The position numbers and the translations under genes were made by a program. A DNA stretch of 7,444 nt from Bacillota bacterium (GTDB taxonomy: Bacteria > Armatimonadota > Hebobacteria > Hebobacterales > Hebobacteraceae). Position 1 is the first letter of the stretch. Each line of letters begins with the position of its first letter. The notes beneath the pieces are model-generated. The model was not told the DNA's origin. It saw only the letters and a program-made list of their open reading frames with translations, and did not search any database. Below, piece by piece: positions 1 to 6,718 of this stretch. The stretch spans positions 1-7,444 of the forward strand of contig JAUVSA010000105.1 of assembly GCA_030597345.1 (NCBI GenBank), given 5' to 3'.

Positions 1-493
1 CGTGCACCTCCAGGTTTTTCAGATGCACGTGGCTGAGCATCCCCGCCTCCTCCCCCAGAATCCGCACCCCTGACCTTATCGCCGGCCCGGCAGGATCGTG
101 GTTTGTGACCTCGAGGTTGCTTATCTCCCAATACTCCTGGTTGTACAGGCGAACCCCCTCGGGGACCGCCCCGCCCCCGTTGATCGCGGGCTTGCTCCCC
201 TGACCGTACATGTCAACCACAATCGGCTTGCCACTTGCCCCCGACCCCTTCGGCCAGAGCCGACCACTCCAGGCGCACCCGGCCTTGAGCAGGATCCTGT
301 CTCCAGGTTCGAAGGTGGTAGCGTTCACCTTGTCGAGGCCGCACCACGGTGCATCAGGGCCGATCCCCGCGTTGCTGTCATCGCCGCCTGTGGAGTCCAC
401 GTAGTAGGTCGTGGCGAGCGCAGCGCACCCAATCGCCAACACGAAGAACACAGCAATCATCAAGTCAAGCAGCATGGAAACACGCCCCTTCAC
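1..493 (-). CDS. Secreted right-handed parallel beta-helix (pectate-lyase-fold) protein, N-terminal part
   Basis: The reading frame is open to the left window edge, so only about 164 N-terminal residues are visible. I chose the GTG at 493, with GGAG about 10 bases upstream and an in-frame TGA two codons upstream (two codons before GTG); the ATG at 475, preceded by AAGGGG, is an equally usable start. Residues 1-27 (MKGRVSMLLDLMIAVFFVLA then IGCAALA) form a signal peptide with a likely signal-peptidase I cut after ALA. The cysteine at 23 gives only a poor lipobox. The mature protein opens YYVDSTGGDDSNAG, followed by APW, a PGDRILLKAG turn, KGSGASGKPIVVDMYG and INGGG. This order is typical of secreted beta-helix proteins of the polysaccharide lyase, epimerase or hydrolase type. 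Later strands (ISNLEV, HLKNLEV) look like successive helix rungs. Substrate and catalytic residues lie outside the window. The gene is divergent from the sugar transferase at 801, which suggests extracellular polysaccharide work; that link is inference. Confidence 0.85.
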   Translation of the reverse strand, partial: MKGRVSMLLDLMIAVFFVLAIGCAALATTYYVDSTGGDDSNAGIGPDAPWCGLDKVNATTFEPGDRILLKAGCAWSGRLWPKGSGASGKPIVVDMYGQGSKPAINGGGAVPEGVRLYNQEYWEISNLEVTNHDPAGPAIRSGVRILGEEAGMLSHVHLKNLEVH

Positions 494-800
494 CTGTCAT
501 TCTTCTCCGAAAACCTGCCGCACGGATGGCCTGCCGGCCGTACGAGGTTCTGTCCCAGACGGCTCTCTCCTCTCCCGTCAGATCGACACAGCCGCGGTTC
601 TCGCTCCGGCGCGCCCTCCACATGACCCGACCCGACCTGTCATCCTGACAGCGTCGAGCGCAGCCCGGACCGTTCCCAGCAATCCTCCCCCTCCCACATC
701 TCCCCACCGCGCCCGCCTCCGCCTAGGAAACGACCGTTCCTTGGTCGAATAACACGTCCGGAACGAGCTGGCCGAATCCACCCCCGAGCGAAACTACGAC
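494..800. other. Divergent intergenic region, no gene
   Basis: These 307 bases separate the minus-strand beta-helix gene from the plus-strand sugar transferase, so they must carry both promoters unless the transferase is transcribed from elsewhere. I see no convincing sigma70 hexamer pair in either direction. The region holds a 6+3+6 palindrome at 637-651 and a weak hairpin CGACC/GGTCG at 731-747. The 9-mer ATGACAGGT (minus strand) occurs at 492-500, over the beta-helix start, and again at 635-643. Open frames across the spacer have no recognisable protein features and look like GC-rich shadows. Confidence 0.6.
637..651. promoter_or_regulatory. Palindrome CTGTCA-TCC-TGACAG, possible operator
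   Basis: Perfect 6-base inverted arms sit around a 3-base spacer, midway between two divergent starts (493 minus, 801 plus). The left half-site is repeated near the GTG start of the beta-helix gene (492-500). A homodimeric regulator site is plausible. No regulator gene is in the window, and a 6-base arm pair can arise by chance. Confidence 0.3.
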
Positions 801-1385
801 ATGTTGAAGAGATTGCTGGATATCCTGGTCTCCGGGGCCGCGCTCATAGCTTCCCTGCCCTTCTGGCTCGCGATCAGCGCCGCCATTCTGCTGGAGGACG
901 GCTGGCCGGTCCTGTACCTGCAGACCCGCGTCGGACGCCGGGGCCGCATCTTTCGGGCCTACAAGTTCCGCTCCATGATCAAAGACGCGGAGAAGGTATC
1001 GGGCCCCGTGCTGGCCGACCAGGACGATCCCCGCGTCACTTCGGTCGGCCGCATCCTCCGCAAGGCCGCCCTCGACGAAATCCCCCAGCTCCTCAACATC
1101 TTCAGGGGAGACATGAGCTGGGTCGGGCCCCGCCCCGAGAGGCCCGAATTCGTCCGCCGGTTCCTCGCCGAGATCCCCGGCTACGGCCGCCGCCACGACA
1201 TATGTCCCGGCCTCACCGGCACGGCCCAGGTTTATGGCCGCTACTACACAGATGCCGCCGACAAGCTCAAGTACGATCTCTACTACCTGGGGAATAGATC
1301 TCTTCTGCTGGATTTCCGTCTCTTCGTCAAGTCCTGGCTGATCACCGCCAAGGCCCGCTGGGACAGCGCCGCGGAGACGAGATAG
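801..1385 (+). CDS. Small monotopic phosphoglycosyl transferase (bacterial sugar transferase family)
   Basis: This 194-residue protein belongs to the WcaJ/PglC-type sugar transferase family. These enzymes move a sugar 1-phosphate from a UDP-sugar to undecaprenyl phosphate on the inner leaflet, the first step of exopolysaccharide, O-antigen or glycan assembly. Residues 1-35 form the basic-then-hydrophobic re-entrant helix (MLKRLLDILVSG, with Pro20 at the expected kink). Next come a YKFRSM motif (54-59), the catalytic dyad Asp92-Glu93 in ALDEIPQLLN, GDMSWVGPRPERPEF (103-117), PGLTGTAQVYGR (136-147) and a C-terminal KYDLYYLGNRSLLLD segment. The length matches the short, PglC-like form with no N-terminal four-TM domain. 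The ATG at 801 fits the family N-terminus; an in-frame TAA lies at 750-752, and GAG about 11 bases upstream is only a weak Shine-Dalgarno. The sugar cannot be told from sequence. The nearby epimerase makes an N-acetylhexosamine pathway likely, by inference. Confidence 0.93.
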   Translation: MLKRLLDILVSGAALIASLPFWLAISAAILLEDGWPVLYLQTRVGRRGRIFRAYKFRSMIKDAEKVSGPVLADQDDPRVTSVGRILRKAALDEIPQLLNIFRGDMSWVGPRPERPEFVRRFLAEIPGYGRRHDICPGLTGTAQVYGRYYTDAADKLKYDLYYLGNRSLLLDFRLFVKSWLITAKARWDSAAETR

Positions 1386-1416
1386 CCCTTGGGTTGCGGT
1401 GCCGCGCTTTCGGCCC

Positions 1417-2571
1417 CTACCTCGGAGCGAAGTCCCGGGGACGCTGCCGGCTCAAGCTGAAGTGGTAGGCGAGGGCTCGCCGAATGCGGCTCGACGCCTT
1501 CCCGTCTCCGAACGGATTGGCGCGCGCCGCCATCCGACGGTAGGCGTCCGGATCGGTCAACAGCGCCGACGCCCGCTCGACGATGCGCCGCCGGTTAGTC
1601 CCTACCAGCTCAGCGCATCCCGCCTCCACCCCTTCGGGACGCTCAGTCGTGCGGCGCAGGATCAGCACAGGTTTCCCCAACGAGGGCGCCTCCTCCTGAA
1701 TGCCGCCGGAGTCAGTCAGGATCAGGTGGCTCCTCCTCATCAGATCGACGAACTCCACATAGCCGGGCGGCTCGATCAGACGGATCCTCTCCTCCCCCCC
1801 CACCACTCGCTCAACCGTCTCCTTCACCACAGGGTTCGGGTGCACCGCGTACACGATCACCACCTCCGGGAATCGCTTCGCAAGCGCCCGCAGCGCGCGG
1901 CAGATCTCTTCGATGCCGCGCCCCCAGCTCTCCCGCCGGTGCGCCGTCACCAATATCAACACCCGGCTCTTCATCCAGGCAGCCGGCACCGCCGGCCGCC
2001 GGGGCCGGCGCCGGGCCGCCAATAGCACCGCGTCCACCGCCGAGTTTCCCGTCACGAAGATGCGGTCGGCGGCAACGTTCTCCGCCAGCAGATTCGCGCG
2101 CGCCCCTGCCGTCGGCGCGAAATGCATCTCCGCCAGTCGGCTCACCAGCCGCCGATTCATCTCCTCCGGGAAAGGATTGTACGGGTCCCCGGAGCGCAGC
2201 CCCGCCTCCACGTGCGCCACCGGGATCTGCCGATAGAACGCCGCCAGCCCGGCCGCCAGCACCGCCGTAGTGTCCCCCTCCACCACCACCACATCCGGAG
2301 GCTCCTCAGCCAGCAGCGCATCCATGCGCTGCACAGTGCGACCGGTGATCTCGGCCAGCGTCTGCTTCCTCTTCATCACGCCCAGACTGTGGTCCAGGCG
2401 CATCCGAAACAGCCCCAGGTGCTGCGGCACGAGGTCCCGATGCTGTCCGGTGCCCACGAGAACCACCCGAAACTGCTTTGGATACCGTCGCAGTTCCGCT
2501 GCCACGGGCCCGAGCTTCGTCACCTCGGGCCGCGTCCCCATCACGATCATTGTCCTCAGTGGCGATCGCAT
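1417..2571 (-). CDS. wecB: UDP-N-acetylglucosamine 2-epimerase (non-hydrolysing)
   Basis: This 384-residue cytosolic enzyme is expected to interconvert UDP-GlcNAc and UDP-ManNAc, precursors of surface polysaccharides. It shows the GT-B fold signature set: GTRPE (12-16) at the N-terminus, GTGQHRDL (40-47), EGDTTA (98-103) with Asp100, HVEAGLRSGD (120-129) with Glu122, FPEEMNRRL (134-142) with Glu136, TAHRRESWG (209-217) with His211, HPNP (244-247), DSGGIQEEAPSLGKP (287-301) and RRTTERPEG (306-314). These correspond to the catalytic acid/base and UDP-binding residues described for E. coli WecB. Length is normal. The ATG at 2571 is the first possible start because an in-frame TAG lies three codons upstream (2578-2580); AAGG about 10 bases upstream serves as ribosome site. 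The segment after GTRPE reads VTKLGPV rather than the common AIKMAPV. The gene is convergent with the sugar transferase (31 bases between stops), and no clear terminator lies between them. Confidence 0.93.
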   Translation of the reverse strand: MRSPLRTMIVMGTRPEVTKLGPVAAELRRYPKQFRVVLVGTGQHRDLVPQHLGLFRMRLDHSLGVMKRKQTLAEITGRTVQRMDALLAEEPPDVVVVEGDTTAVLAAGLAAFYRQIPVAHVEAGLRSGDPYNPFPEEMNRRLVSRLAEMHFAPTAGARANLLAENVAADRIFVTGNSAVDAVLLAARRRPRRPAVPAAWMKSRVLILVTAHRRESWGRGIEEICRALRALAKRFPEVVIVYAVHPNPVVKETVERVVGGEERIRLIEPPGYVEFVDLMRRSHLILTDSGGIQEEAPSLGKPVLILRRTTERPEGVEAGCAELVGTNRRRIVERASALLTDPDAYRRMAARANPFGDGKASSRIRRALAYHFSLSRQRPRDFAPR

Positions 2572-2710
2572 CGATACCTAGCCTTCCCTCGTATGTCCGG
2601 CCATTAAGGTCCCGTGCCGCGCTGACAGCAACCCGCCGTAGCCACCAGATTAGCCGACGAGTGGCCAACTCCTCCCACGCGCCGCCATCTCGCTCTCCCC
2701 CCCGTGGCGC

Positions 2711-2748
2711 TGCAGGCAGGATCTGGCGTGTCAGTATAGCAGCCTGCA
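2711..2748 (-). promoter_or_regulatory. Possible wecB promoter/operator: inverted repeat around a TATACT box
   Basis: On the minus strand a TATACT (2738-2733) could be a -10 box about 160 bases upstream of wecB. It is enclosed by inverted arms TGCAGGC (2711-2717) and GCCTGCA (2742-2748). No TTGACA-like hexamer lies at 16-18 bases, so this would need an activator or may be accidental. Confidence 0.22.
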
Positions 2749-2973
2749 TCACCCACAGGCGCACAATCAGTGCGTGGGAAGTCAGCAAGCTGGCCACGCC
2801 TGCATACGCAACAGACGGAGTGCCCTCCGGAGTCCATGTGGCGCCGGCCAATCATCCTCCCGACACCCTTTCGGAGCGCTATTTACAAGCGCTATACTGT
2901 TGCTAACCGATAGAGTATCACCTTTTCCCACCTCGGCCAACTTTTGGGAGTCACACCCGGCACACGGCTGATC

Positions 2974-3002
2974 TTGACGGAAGCGAGGGGCCATGCTACC
3001 AT
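2974..3002 (+). promoter_or_regulatory. Sigma70-type promoter of the tRNA-Tyr/tRNA-Thr operon
   Basis: TTGACG (2974-2979), then exactly 17 bases, then TACCAT (2997-3002). Transcription would begin near 3009, about 40 bases before the tRNA-Tyr 5' end, which fits a short processed leader. The -35 matches consensus at 5 of 6 positions and the -10 at 4 of 6. Confidence 0.65.
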
Positions 3003-3011
3003 CGGATCGGT

Positions 3012-3029
3012 CGCGGGGCACTGCCCGCG
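3012..3029 (+). other. Hairpin in the tRNA leader
   Basis: CGCGGG (3012-3017) pairs with CCCGCG (3024-3029). An alternative pairing is a 7-bp stem with one bulged G and an ACT loop. It lies between the promoter and tRNA-Tyr, so it would form in the 5' leader removed by RNase P. No T-run follows, so it is not a terminator. Confidence 0.4.
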
Positions 3030-3047
3030 GCTACAGTTGTCTGGGGC

Positions 3048-3131
<84 letters not shown>

Positions 3132-3138
3132 CTGAGAG

Positions 3139-3214
3139 GCCCACATAGCTCAGGTGGCAGAGCGTGTCCTTGGTAAGGACAAGGTCCCCGGTTCGAATCC
3201 GGGTGTGGGCTCCA
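3139..3214 (+). tRNA. tRNA-Thr (anticodon GGU), CCA encoded; integration target
   Basis: GCCCACA (3139-3145) pairs with TGTGGGC (3204-3210), followed by discriminator T and an encoded CCA (3212-3214). The anticodon stem TGTCC/GGACA encloses the loop TTGGTAA with GGT at 3172-3174. The T stem is CCCGG/CCGGG around TTCGAAT. The gene begins 7 bases after tRNA-Tyr and is presumably co-transcribed. Its last 37 bases lie inside a 40-base direct repeat found again at 6806-6845. The gene is therefore intact although it carries an island at its 3' end; the inserted DNA, or the original chromosome, supplies an identical 3' half on each side. Confidence 0.96.
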
Positions 3215-3217
3215 CCG
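3178..3217 (+). repeat. Left attachment-site repeat (attL) inside tRNA-Thr
   Basis: This 40-base block, from the 3' side of the anticodon stem through the CCA plus three bases, recurs without mismatch at 6806-6845 in the same orientation, 3628 bases away. Similarity extends upstream to about 3164 with four mismatches (3165, 3168, 3174, 3177), covering the anticodon loop. Tyrosine recombinases often use exactly this part of a tRNA gene as core site. Confidence 0.85.
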
Positions 3218-3228
3218 TTTGTCTCCCC

Positions 3229-3342
3229 ACGGAAGCCATCCGACGTCGGTTCGGGTGCCCTTCAGCGTCCTGTGCGCCGCTTGAGGTCCCGGAGCATGAC
3301 AGCTCGGATGCCGTGGACTGTGGGAAGATCGTTGGCTTCCGT
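3229..3342. repeat. Inverted-repeat cluster at the left end of the island
   Basis: ACGGAAGCCA (3229-3238) and TGGCTTCCGT (3333-3342) are perfect 10-base inverted arms 94 bases apart. Inside lie a second pair, CATCCGA (3237-3243) and TCGGATG (3304-3310), and a perfect palindrome CCGACGTCGG (3240-3249). The outer right arm ends within the TGA stop of the island gene. The cluster fills the short space between the att repeat and the gene, so it could be a recombinase or accessory-protein site, or an mRNA 3'-end structure. No T-run follows either arm, so a classical intrinsic terminator is not supported. Confidence 0.55.
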
Positions 3343-6300
3343 CACTGTGCGCCACCGTGCCGACGCAGCAGGTCCGCGACTTCCCCCCGGTTCGTCCGTC
3401 GTGCCCACCACAGCGGGGTACAGCCTGCGCTGTCACTGGCGTTGACGGCGGCGCCAGCCTCCAGCAGTATTGCCGCGATCTCCTGGAAGCCATGGCCAGC
3501 CGCAATGTGCAAAGCCGTCATGCCCTGCTCCTGCCTGGCGTCCACACTGACCCCGCTGGAAACAAGGAGGCGCACGAATTCTGTGTCGCCAAAAGAGGCC
3601 GCGAGGTGCAGGGGAGTCGAGCCGTCTTTCGTCTGAGCGTCCGCGTCAACGCCGGCGGCCAGCAGGAGATCAGCCGCCTTGATGTGCGCAAGAGCAGTCG
3701 CCAAGTGTAAGGGCGTATGCCCTTCGCTGTCCTGGGCGTTTGGCTCTGCTCCGTTGGCGATTAGAAGCTCGATCGCCTCCGCGTGTCCTACCCTGGCCGC
3801 CCCGTGCAGGGGCGTACGGTCTTGACCGTCACGGGCGTTGACCTTAGCTCCAGCAGCCAGGAGCAGTCTGATCATCTCGACGTGCCCCGCAAAAGCCGCT
3901 TCAGACAGTGGCGTCCAGCGGAGCCCCACGTCCCCCTGGGCGCTCACGTCGGCTCCTTTGGCCAGCAAGAGCTGCGCCGTATCGACGTGACCGGCGAAGG
4001 CGGCCGCGATCAGCGGCGTCCACCCGAAGATGAATCGATCCTTGGCGTTAACGTCCGCCCCCCGGTCCAGAAGCTGTGCCACCACCTCCGTCCGGCCGCG
4101 CAATGCCGCTTGGTGCAGCGACGTCGTCTGGGACCGAGCGGCCTCTACCAGAACTGCCGTGTACACAATGGCGAAGACGACTGGCGCCAGCAGGCCGATG
4201 GCCGGGAAGATACTCGGTCGCCCGGCGCGGCGGCCTCCTTGCAGGCCGCTTTCGCCCTGCTCGCGCCGCGGGGGCGCGGGTTTGCGACTCGCTCGCTCCG
4301 GGACGATCCCAAGGCCTCGCAGGGAGATGGCAAGTCCGCCATAGATCGCCGCGGCCGCCAGTAGGCAGGCGTTGAACCCGATCATCTTAGCCCCAACGAC
4401 AGCGAGTGTGCTTCCCGCAACCGACATCAGTCCGTTCACTCCCCACATCCACGGGATTTCCCTCTCCCGAGAGACGGACATGAGTCGCAGGCCGCTGGGG
4501 AAAGGTATGCCCAGGGCGAGGCCCACAGGCAGCAGAAGAACGCCGAGCGCGAGCAGTCTCGCGAACAGAGGCCACGGCAGCAAGAAGCTGATGACGGGCG
4601 ACAGGAATAGCGCGTACGCTATTCCAAAGCAGGCGATTGACAGGCTGGCCACGGCTACCCGCCTCGGAAGTTGCGAAAGCGGCCAGCCCTGGCTGAGGCG
4701 ACTTCCCGCGCTTGCGCCGATGAGCAGATAGAAGAGAATCGCGGCGAGACTCAGAGTCGGATGCCCTAGAAGCAGCATGGACTTCTGAACCAGGGGTATC
4801 TCCACCAGCATGAAGCCCGCACCCAAGGCGCCGAAGTAGACGACCCACCCCCGCACGGGACGCTCGTCCCGGTGCCGGGTCCGGAGCAGTATCCCACTGA
4901 AGAGAAAAGCCACCCCGACACTAGCTAGCAACAGCCATTTCAACGCTGCCGGTGCACCGGGAGAGAGGTCTAGGAAGAACGGATGATCGTCGGTGGCCGG
5001 TCGCAGGCTCAAGGCGGCGCCACTATCATCGGTCACGGCCGAGAAGAGTTCGTGCGGGACCGCCTCCCCCCGAGCCACCTGCTCCAACACAGGGTGCCCC
5101 CCAATGCCAGGAATGAACACCGACTCCACGATCCCGGCCGCAATGGCCGGTGCCACACGAGCGATATCTGACGAGGTAAGGGGTGACCTCTTCCAGATCA
5201 GAAGATATCCATATGGTGATTCGGCCGTCTCCGCGCCCGCGGCTCCGAGGGCCATCAGATGCTGGCAAGCCTGCGCAGGGTCGATACCCTGCTGCCCCAT
5301 TACCTCAATGGCTGTGAAGGCAGCGCGCAACAGCAAGTGCCCCGATTCGGTTACAAGCGCATAGCGGCCGTCGGGCGTGAGATGGTCGAAATACGTGCCA
5401 AACGCCTCTTGAGTGTGAATGTACGATTCCACCAAGCCAAGACCGAGGCTGTCGGCGGTGGCGGTTTGGGTGAGGGAGCAGACTATCAGATCATACTGAT
5501 CCTGGGAACGGCGAACAAAGCTGCGCCCATCTTCTACGGTCACAGTAACGCCCGGCCAGGAGTAGAGGTCACCGTTGATACGCCGGTACTGCTTCATCAT
5601 CCGCACGGAGGAGGCATTTATCTCCACCCCGTCCATCTCTTCGAAACCTGCCAGAGCGCCCCATAGGAAATCCAGACCAGCGCCCGGTCCAATGGAAAGC
5701 AGGCTTCTTCGGGGTGGCAGATCGAAGGCGAGGTAGGGCAGCCAACGAAGGTGGGCCACCTGTTCGAGGTTGCCTTTGAAGAGCACCATCAGAGAGGGAG
5801 TACCCGCGTCGGTGAAGATGTCCAGGGCGTAGAATCCACCCTCGAGCGCGTCTGAGCGAACCAGGTCAGTGCGCGCGTAGGCCGACCATGCCGAATCGAG
5901 GACGGCGGCCGGCCTGTCGGGGTCGGCAAGGAGGCGCAGCATCACCTTGGCTCCCGTCCGTGGTCCTCCGGGCACGGGCCGAATGCGGACCAAGCTGGTC
6001 CTCGCCCCAACAGGCCAGAGGGCCGGCAGAAGGACAACGCAGGCGACGCTGGCCCAGAGGAGCACGCGGTTTCCGCGGAAGAGGCTGTAGTACAGGGGCC
6101 CCAGGGCCGCCAGCCCACCCAGTAGAAAGACGAGGTTCAGGGCTCCCGTAAGGCTGATCAGCGGTATTGCGACAACCGCGGCCAGGGCGGCTCCGGCCAT
6201 GTCGGCCTGGTAGATCCGTCCGCCTTCCGCCGCACGCTGCCGGAAGGCCTCCGCCAGAAAGGCTCCTGCAAAGATGAATGGCAAGAGCGGTATGAACGCC

Positions 6301-6617
6301 GTCCACACGTGCGTCGCAACGAGGAAAGGGGTGCCAAAGAGCAGCACGATGGTTGCCGGTATCAGAAGCGCAAAAGCCAGTCCCGCCCAGCCGATATCCA
6401 GCCAGGCCCGCCCGTCACGGCGGCCCAGCAGATGCCAGAGCAGGGCCCCCAACCCCAGTCCGCAGACCGTCCCCGATACTATGAGGAAGGCGTAGTGGTA
6501 GAAAAACAGCACGGAGAAGATGCGGACGAGGCTTATTTCGAAGGCCAGCACGGCGAAGGATACGAAGAAGACGCTAGCAAAGATGCTCCAGCGACGCGGC
6601 CCACTAGTATCGCTCAT
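3342..6617 (-). CDS. Multi-TM spermidine-synthase-like SAM-fold protein fused to C-terminal ankyrin repeats
   Basis: A 1091-residue protein in three parts. Residues 1-203 hold about seven TM segments. Residues 204-557 form a Rossmann-type aminopropyl/methyltransferase-like core: SIGPGAG (308-314) is the nucleotide loop, DGVEIN (329-334) carries acidic Glu332, and VEDGRSF (361-367) carries Asp363. Where spermidine synthases have a catalytic Asp after YDLIV, this protein has CSLTQT (380-385), like other membrane-bound relatives, so true aminopropyl transfer is doubtful. Residues 558-768 give about seven more TM segments with GFMLVEIPLVQ (601-611), LGHPTLSLA (617-625) and WGVNG (725-729), all typical of this family. 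A Pro/Arg-rich linker (about 771-800) leads to an extra TM (803-826) and ankyrin repeats from 831: TxLH/TPLH-type starts at 832, 867, 902, 935, 968, 1001, 1034 and 1067, the last one partial. An in-frame TAG four codons upstream (6627-6629) fixes the ATG at 6617; the ribosome site (AGG) is weak. It is the sole cargo of the island. Substrate is unknown; the ankyrin stack probably binds a protein partner. Confidence 0.88.
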   Translation of the reverse strand: MSDTSGPRRWSIFASVFFVSFAVLAFEISLVRIFSVLFFYHYAFLIVSGTVCGLGLGALLWHLLGRRDGRAWLDIGWAGLAFALLIPATIVLLFGTPFLVATHVWTAFIPLLPFIFAGAFLAEAFRQRAAEGGRIYQADMAGAALAAVVAIPLISLTGALNLVFLLGGLAALGPLYYSLFRGNRVLLWASVACVVLLPALWPVGARTSLVRIRPVPGGPRTGAKVMLRLLADPDRPAAVLDSAWSAYARTDLVRSDALEGGFYALDIFTDAGTPSLMVLFKGNLEQVAHLRWLPYLAFDLPPRRSLLSIGPGAGLDFLWGALAGFEEMDGVEINASSVRMMKQYRRINGDLYSWPGVTVTVEDGRSFVRRSQDQYDLIVCSLTQTATADSLGLGLVESYIHTQEAFGTYFDHLTPDGRYALVTESGHLLLRAAFTAIEVMGQQGIDPAQACQHLMALGAAGAETAESPYGYLLIWKRSPLTSSDIARVAPAIAAGIVESVFIPGIGGHPVLEQVARGEAVPHELFSAVTDDSGAALSLRPATDDHPFFLDLSPGAPAALKWLLLASVGVAFLFSGILLRTRHRDERPVRGWVVYFGALGAGFMLVEIPLVQKSMLLLGHPTLSLAAILFYLLIGASAGSRLSQGWPLSQLPRRVAVASLSIACFGIAYALFLSPVISFLLPWPLFARLLALGVLLLPVGLALGIPFPSGLRLMSVSREREIPWMWGVNGLMSVAGSTLAVVGAKMIGFNACLLAAAAIYGGLAISLRGLGIVPERASRKPAPPRREQGESGLQGGRRAGRPSIFPAIGLLAPVVFAIVYTAVLVEAARSQTTSLHQAALRGRTEVVAQLLDRGADVNAKDRFIFGWTPLIAAAFAGHVDTAQLLLAKGADVSAQGDVGLRWTPLSEAAFAGHVEMIRLLLAAGAKVNARDGQDRTPLHGAARVGHAEAIELLIANGAEPNAQDSEGHTPLHLATALAHIKAADLLLAAGVDADAQTKDGSTPLHLAASFGDTEFVRLLVSSGVSVDARQEQGMTALHIAAGHGFQEIAAILLEAGAAVNASDSAGCTPLWWARRTNRGEVADLLRRHGGAQ

Positions 6618-6681
6618 GGTTGCTGCCTATGGCGTGAGCATGTCCCACGGTCACTGGAGAGCCCCCTGCCAGTCTTGCCCA

Positions 6682-6710
6682 ATGGTAGGCCGCGTCGCAG
6701 CGCGTGTCAA
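6682..6710 (-). promoter_or_regulatory. Promoter of the island gene
   Basis: On the minus strand TTGACA (6710-6705), exactly 17 bases, then TACCAT (6687-6682). The predicted start near 6675 leaves a leader of about 58 bases before the ATG at 6617. The -35 is perfect; the -10 hexamer is the same TACCAT as in the tRNA promoter at 2997-3002. Confidence 0.6.
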
Positions 6711-6718
6711 TGGTGAAC

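Larger units (their letters stand above)
2572..3047. other. Intergenic region between wecB and the tRNA genes
   Basis: I find no gene here. Frames on both strands lack recognisable motifs and credible ribosome sites; the minus-strand frame reaching 2851 overlaps wecB out of frame. Structured elements are present. A 7-base inverted repeat (2711-2717/2742-2748) encloses a minus-strand TATACT (2733-2738). A bulged hairpin lies at 2752-2778 (CCCA...CGCAC-AATCA-GTGCG-TGGG). AGCGCT occurs twice at 2875-2880 and 2888-2893, the second copy overlapping a plus-strand TATACT (2893-2898) that has no good -35. The tRNA promoter lies at 2974-3002. Confidence 0.6.

Noticed and set aside
731..765. CGACC/GGTCG and CGTTCC/GGAACG arms upstream of the sugar transferase
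   Set aside because: Arms of only 5-6 bases, mutually overlapping, with no promoter nearby; indistinguishable from chance in GC-rich DNA.
1386..1416. Bidirectional terminator between the convergent sugar transferase and wecB
   Set aside because: No stem followed by a T-run on either strand.
2306..2851. Minus-strand 181-residue ORF overlapping wecB
   Set aside because: It overlaps the wecB start in another frame, is low-complexity and Arg/Ala-rich, and has no motif; treated as a GC-rich shadow.
3831..4125. CRISPR-like or DNA tandem repeats over the ankyrin region
   Set aside because: The periodicity of about 99-105 bases comes from the ankyrin protein repeats; the DNA copies are too divergent to be DNA-level repeats.
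3783..4364. Plus-strand ORFs in the ankyrin region (also 3154-3710)
   Set aside because: They are antisense to a clearly coding ankyrin-repeat frame and have no motifs of their own.
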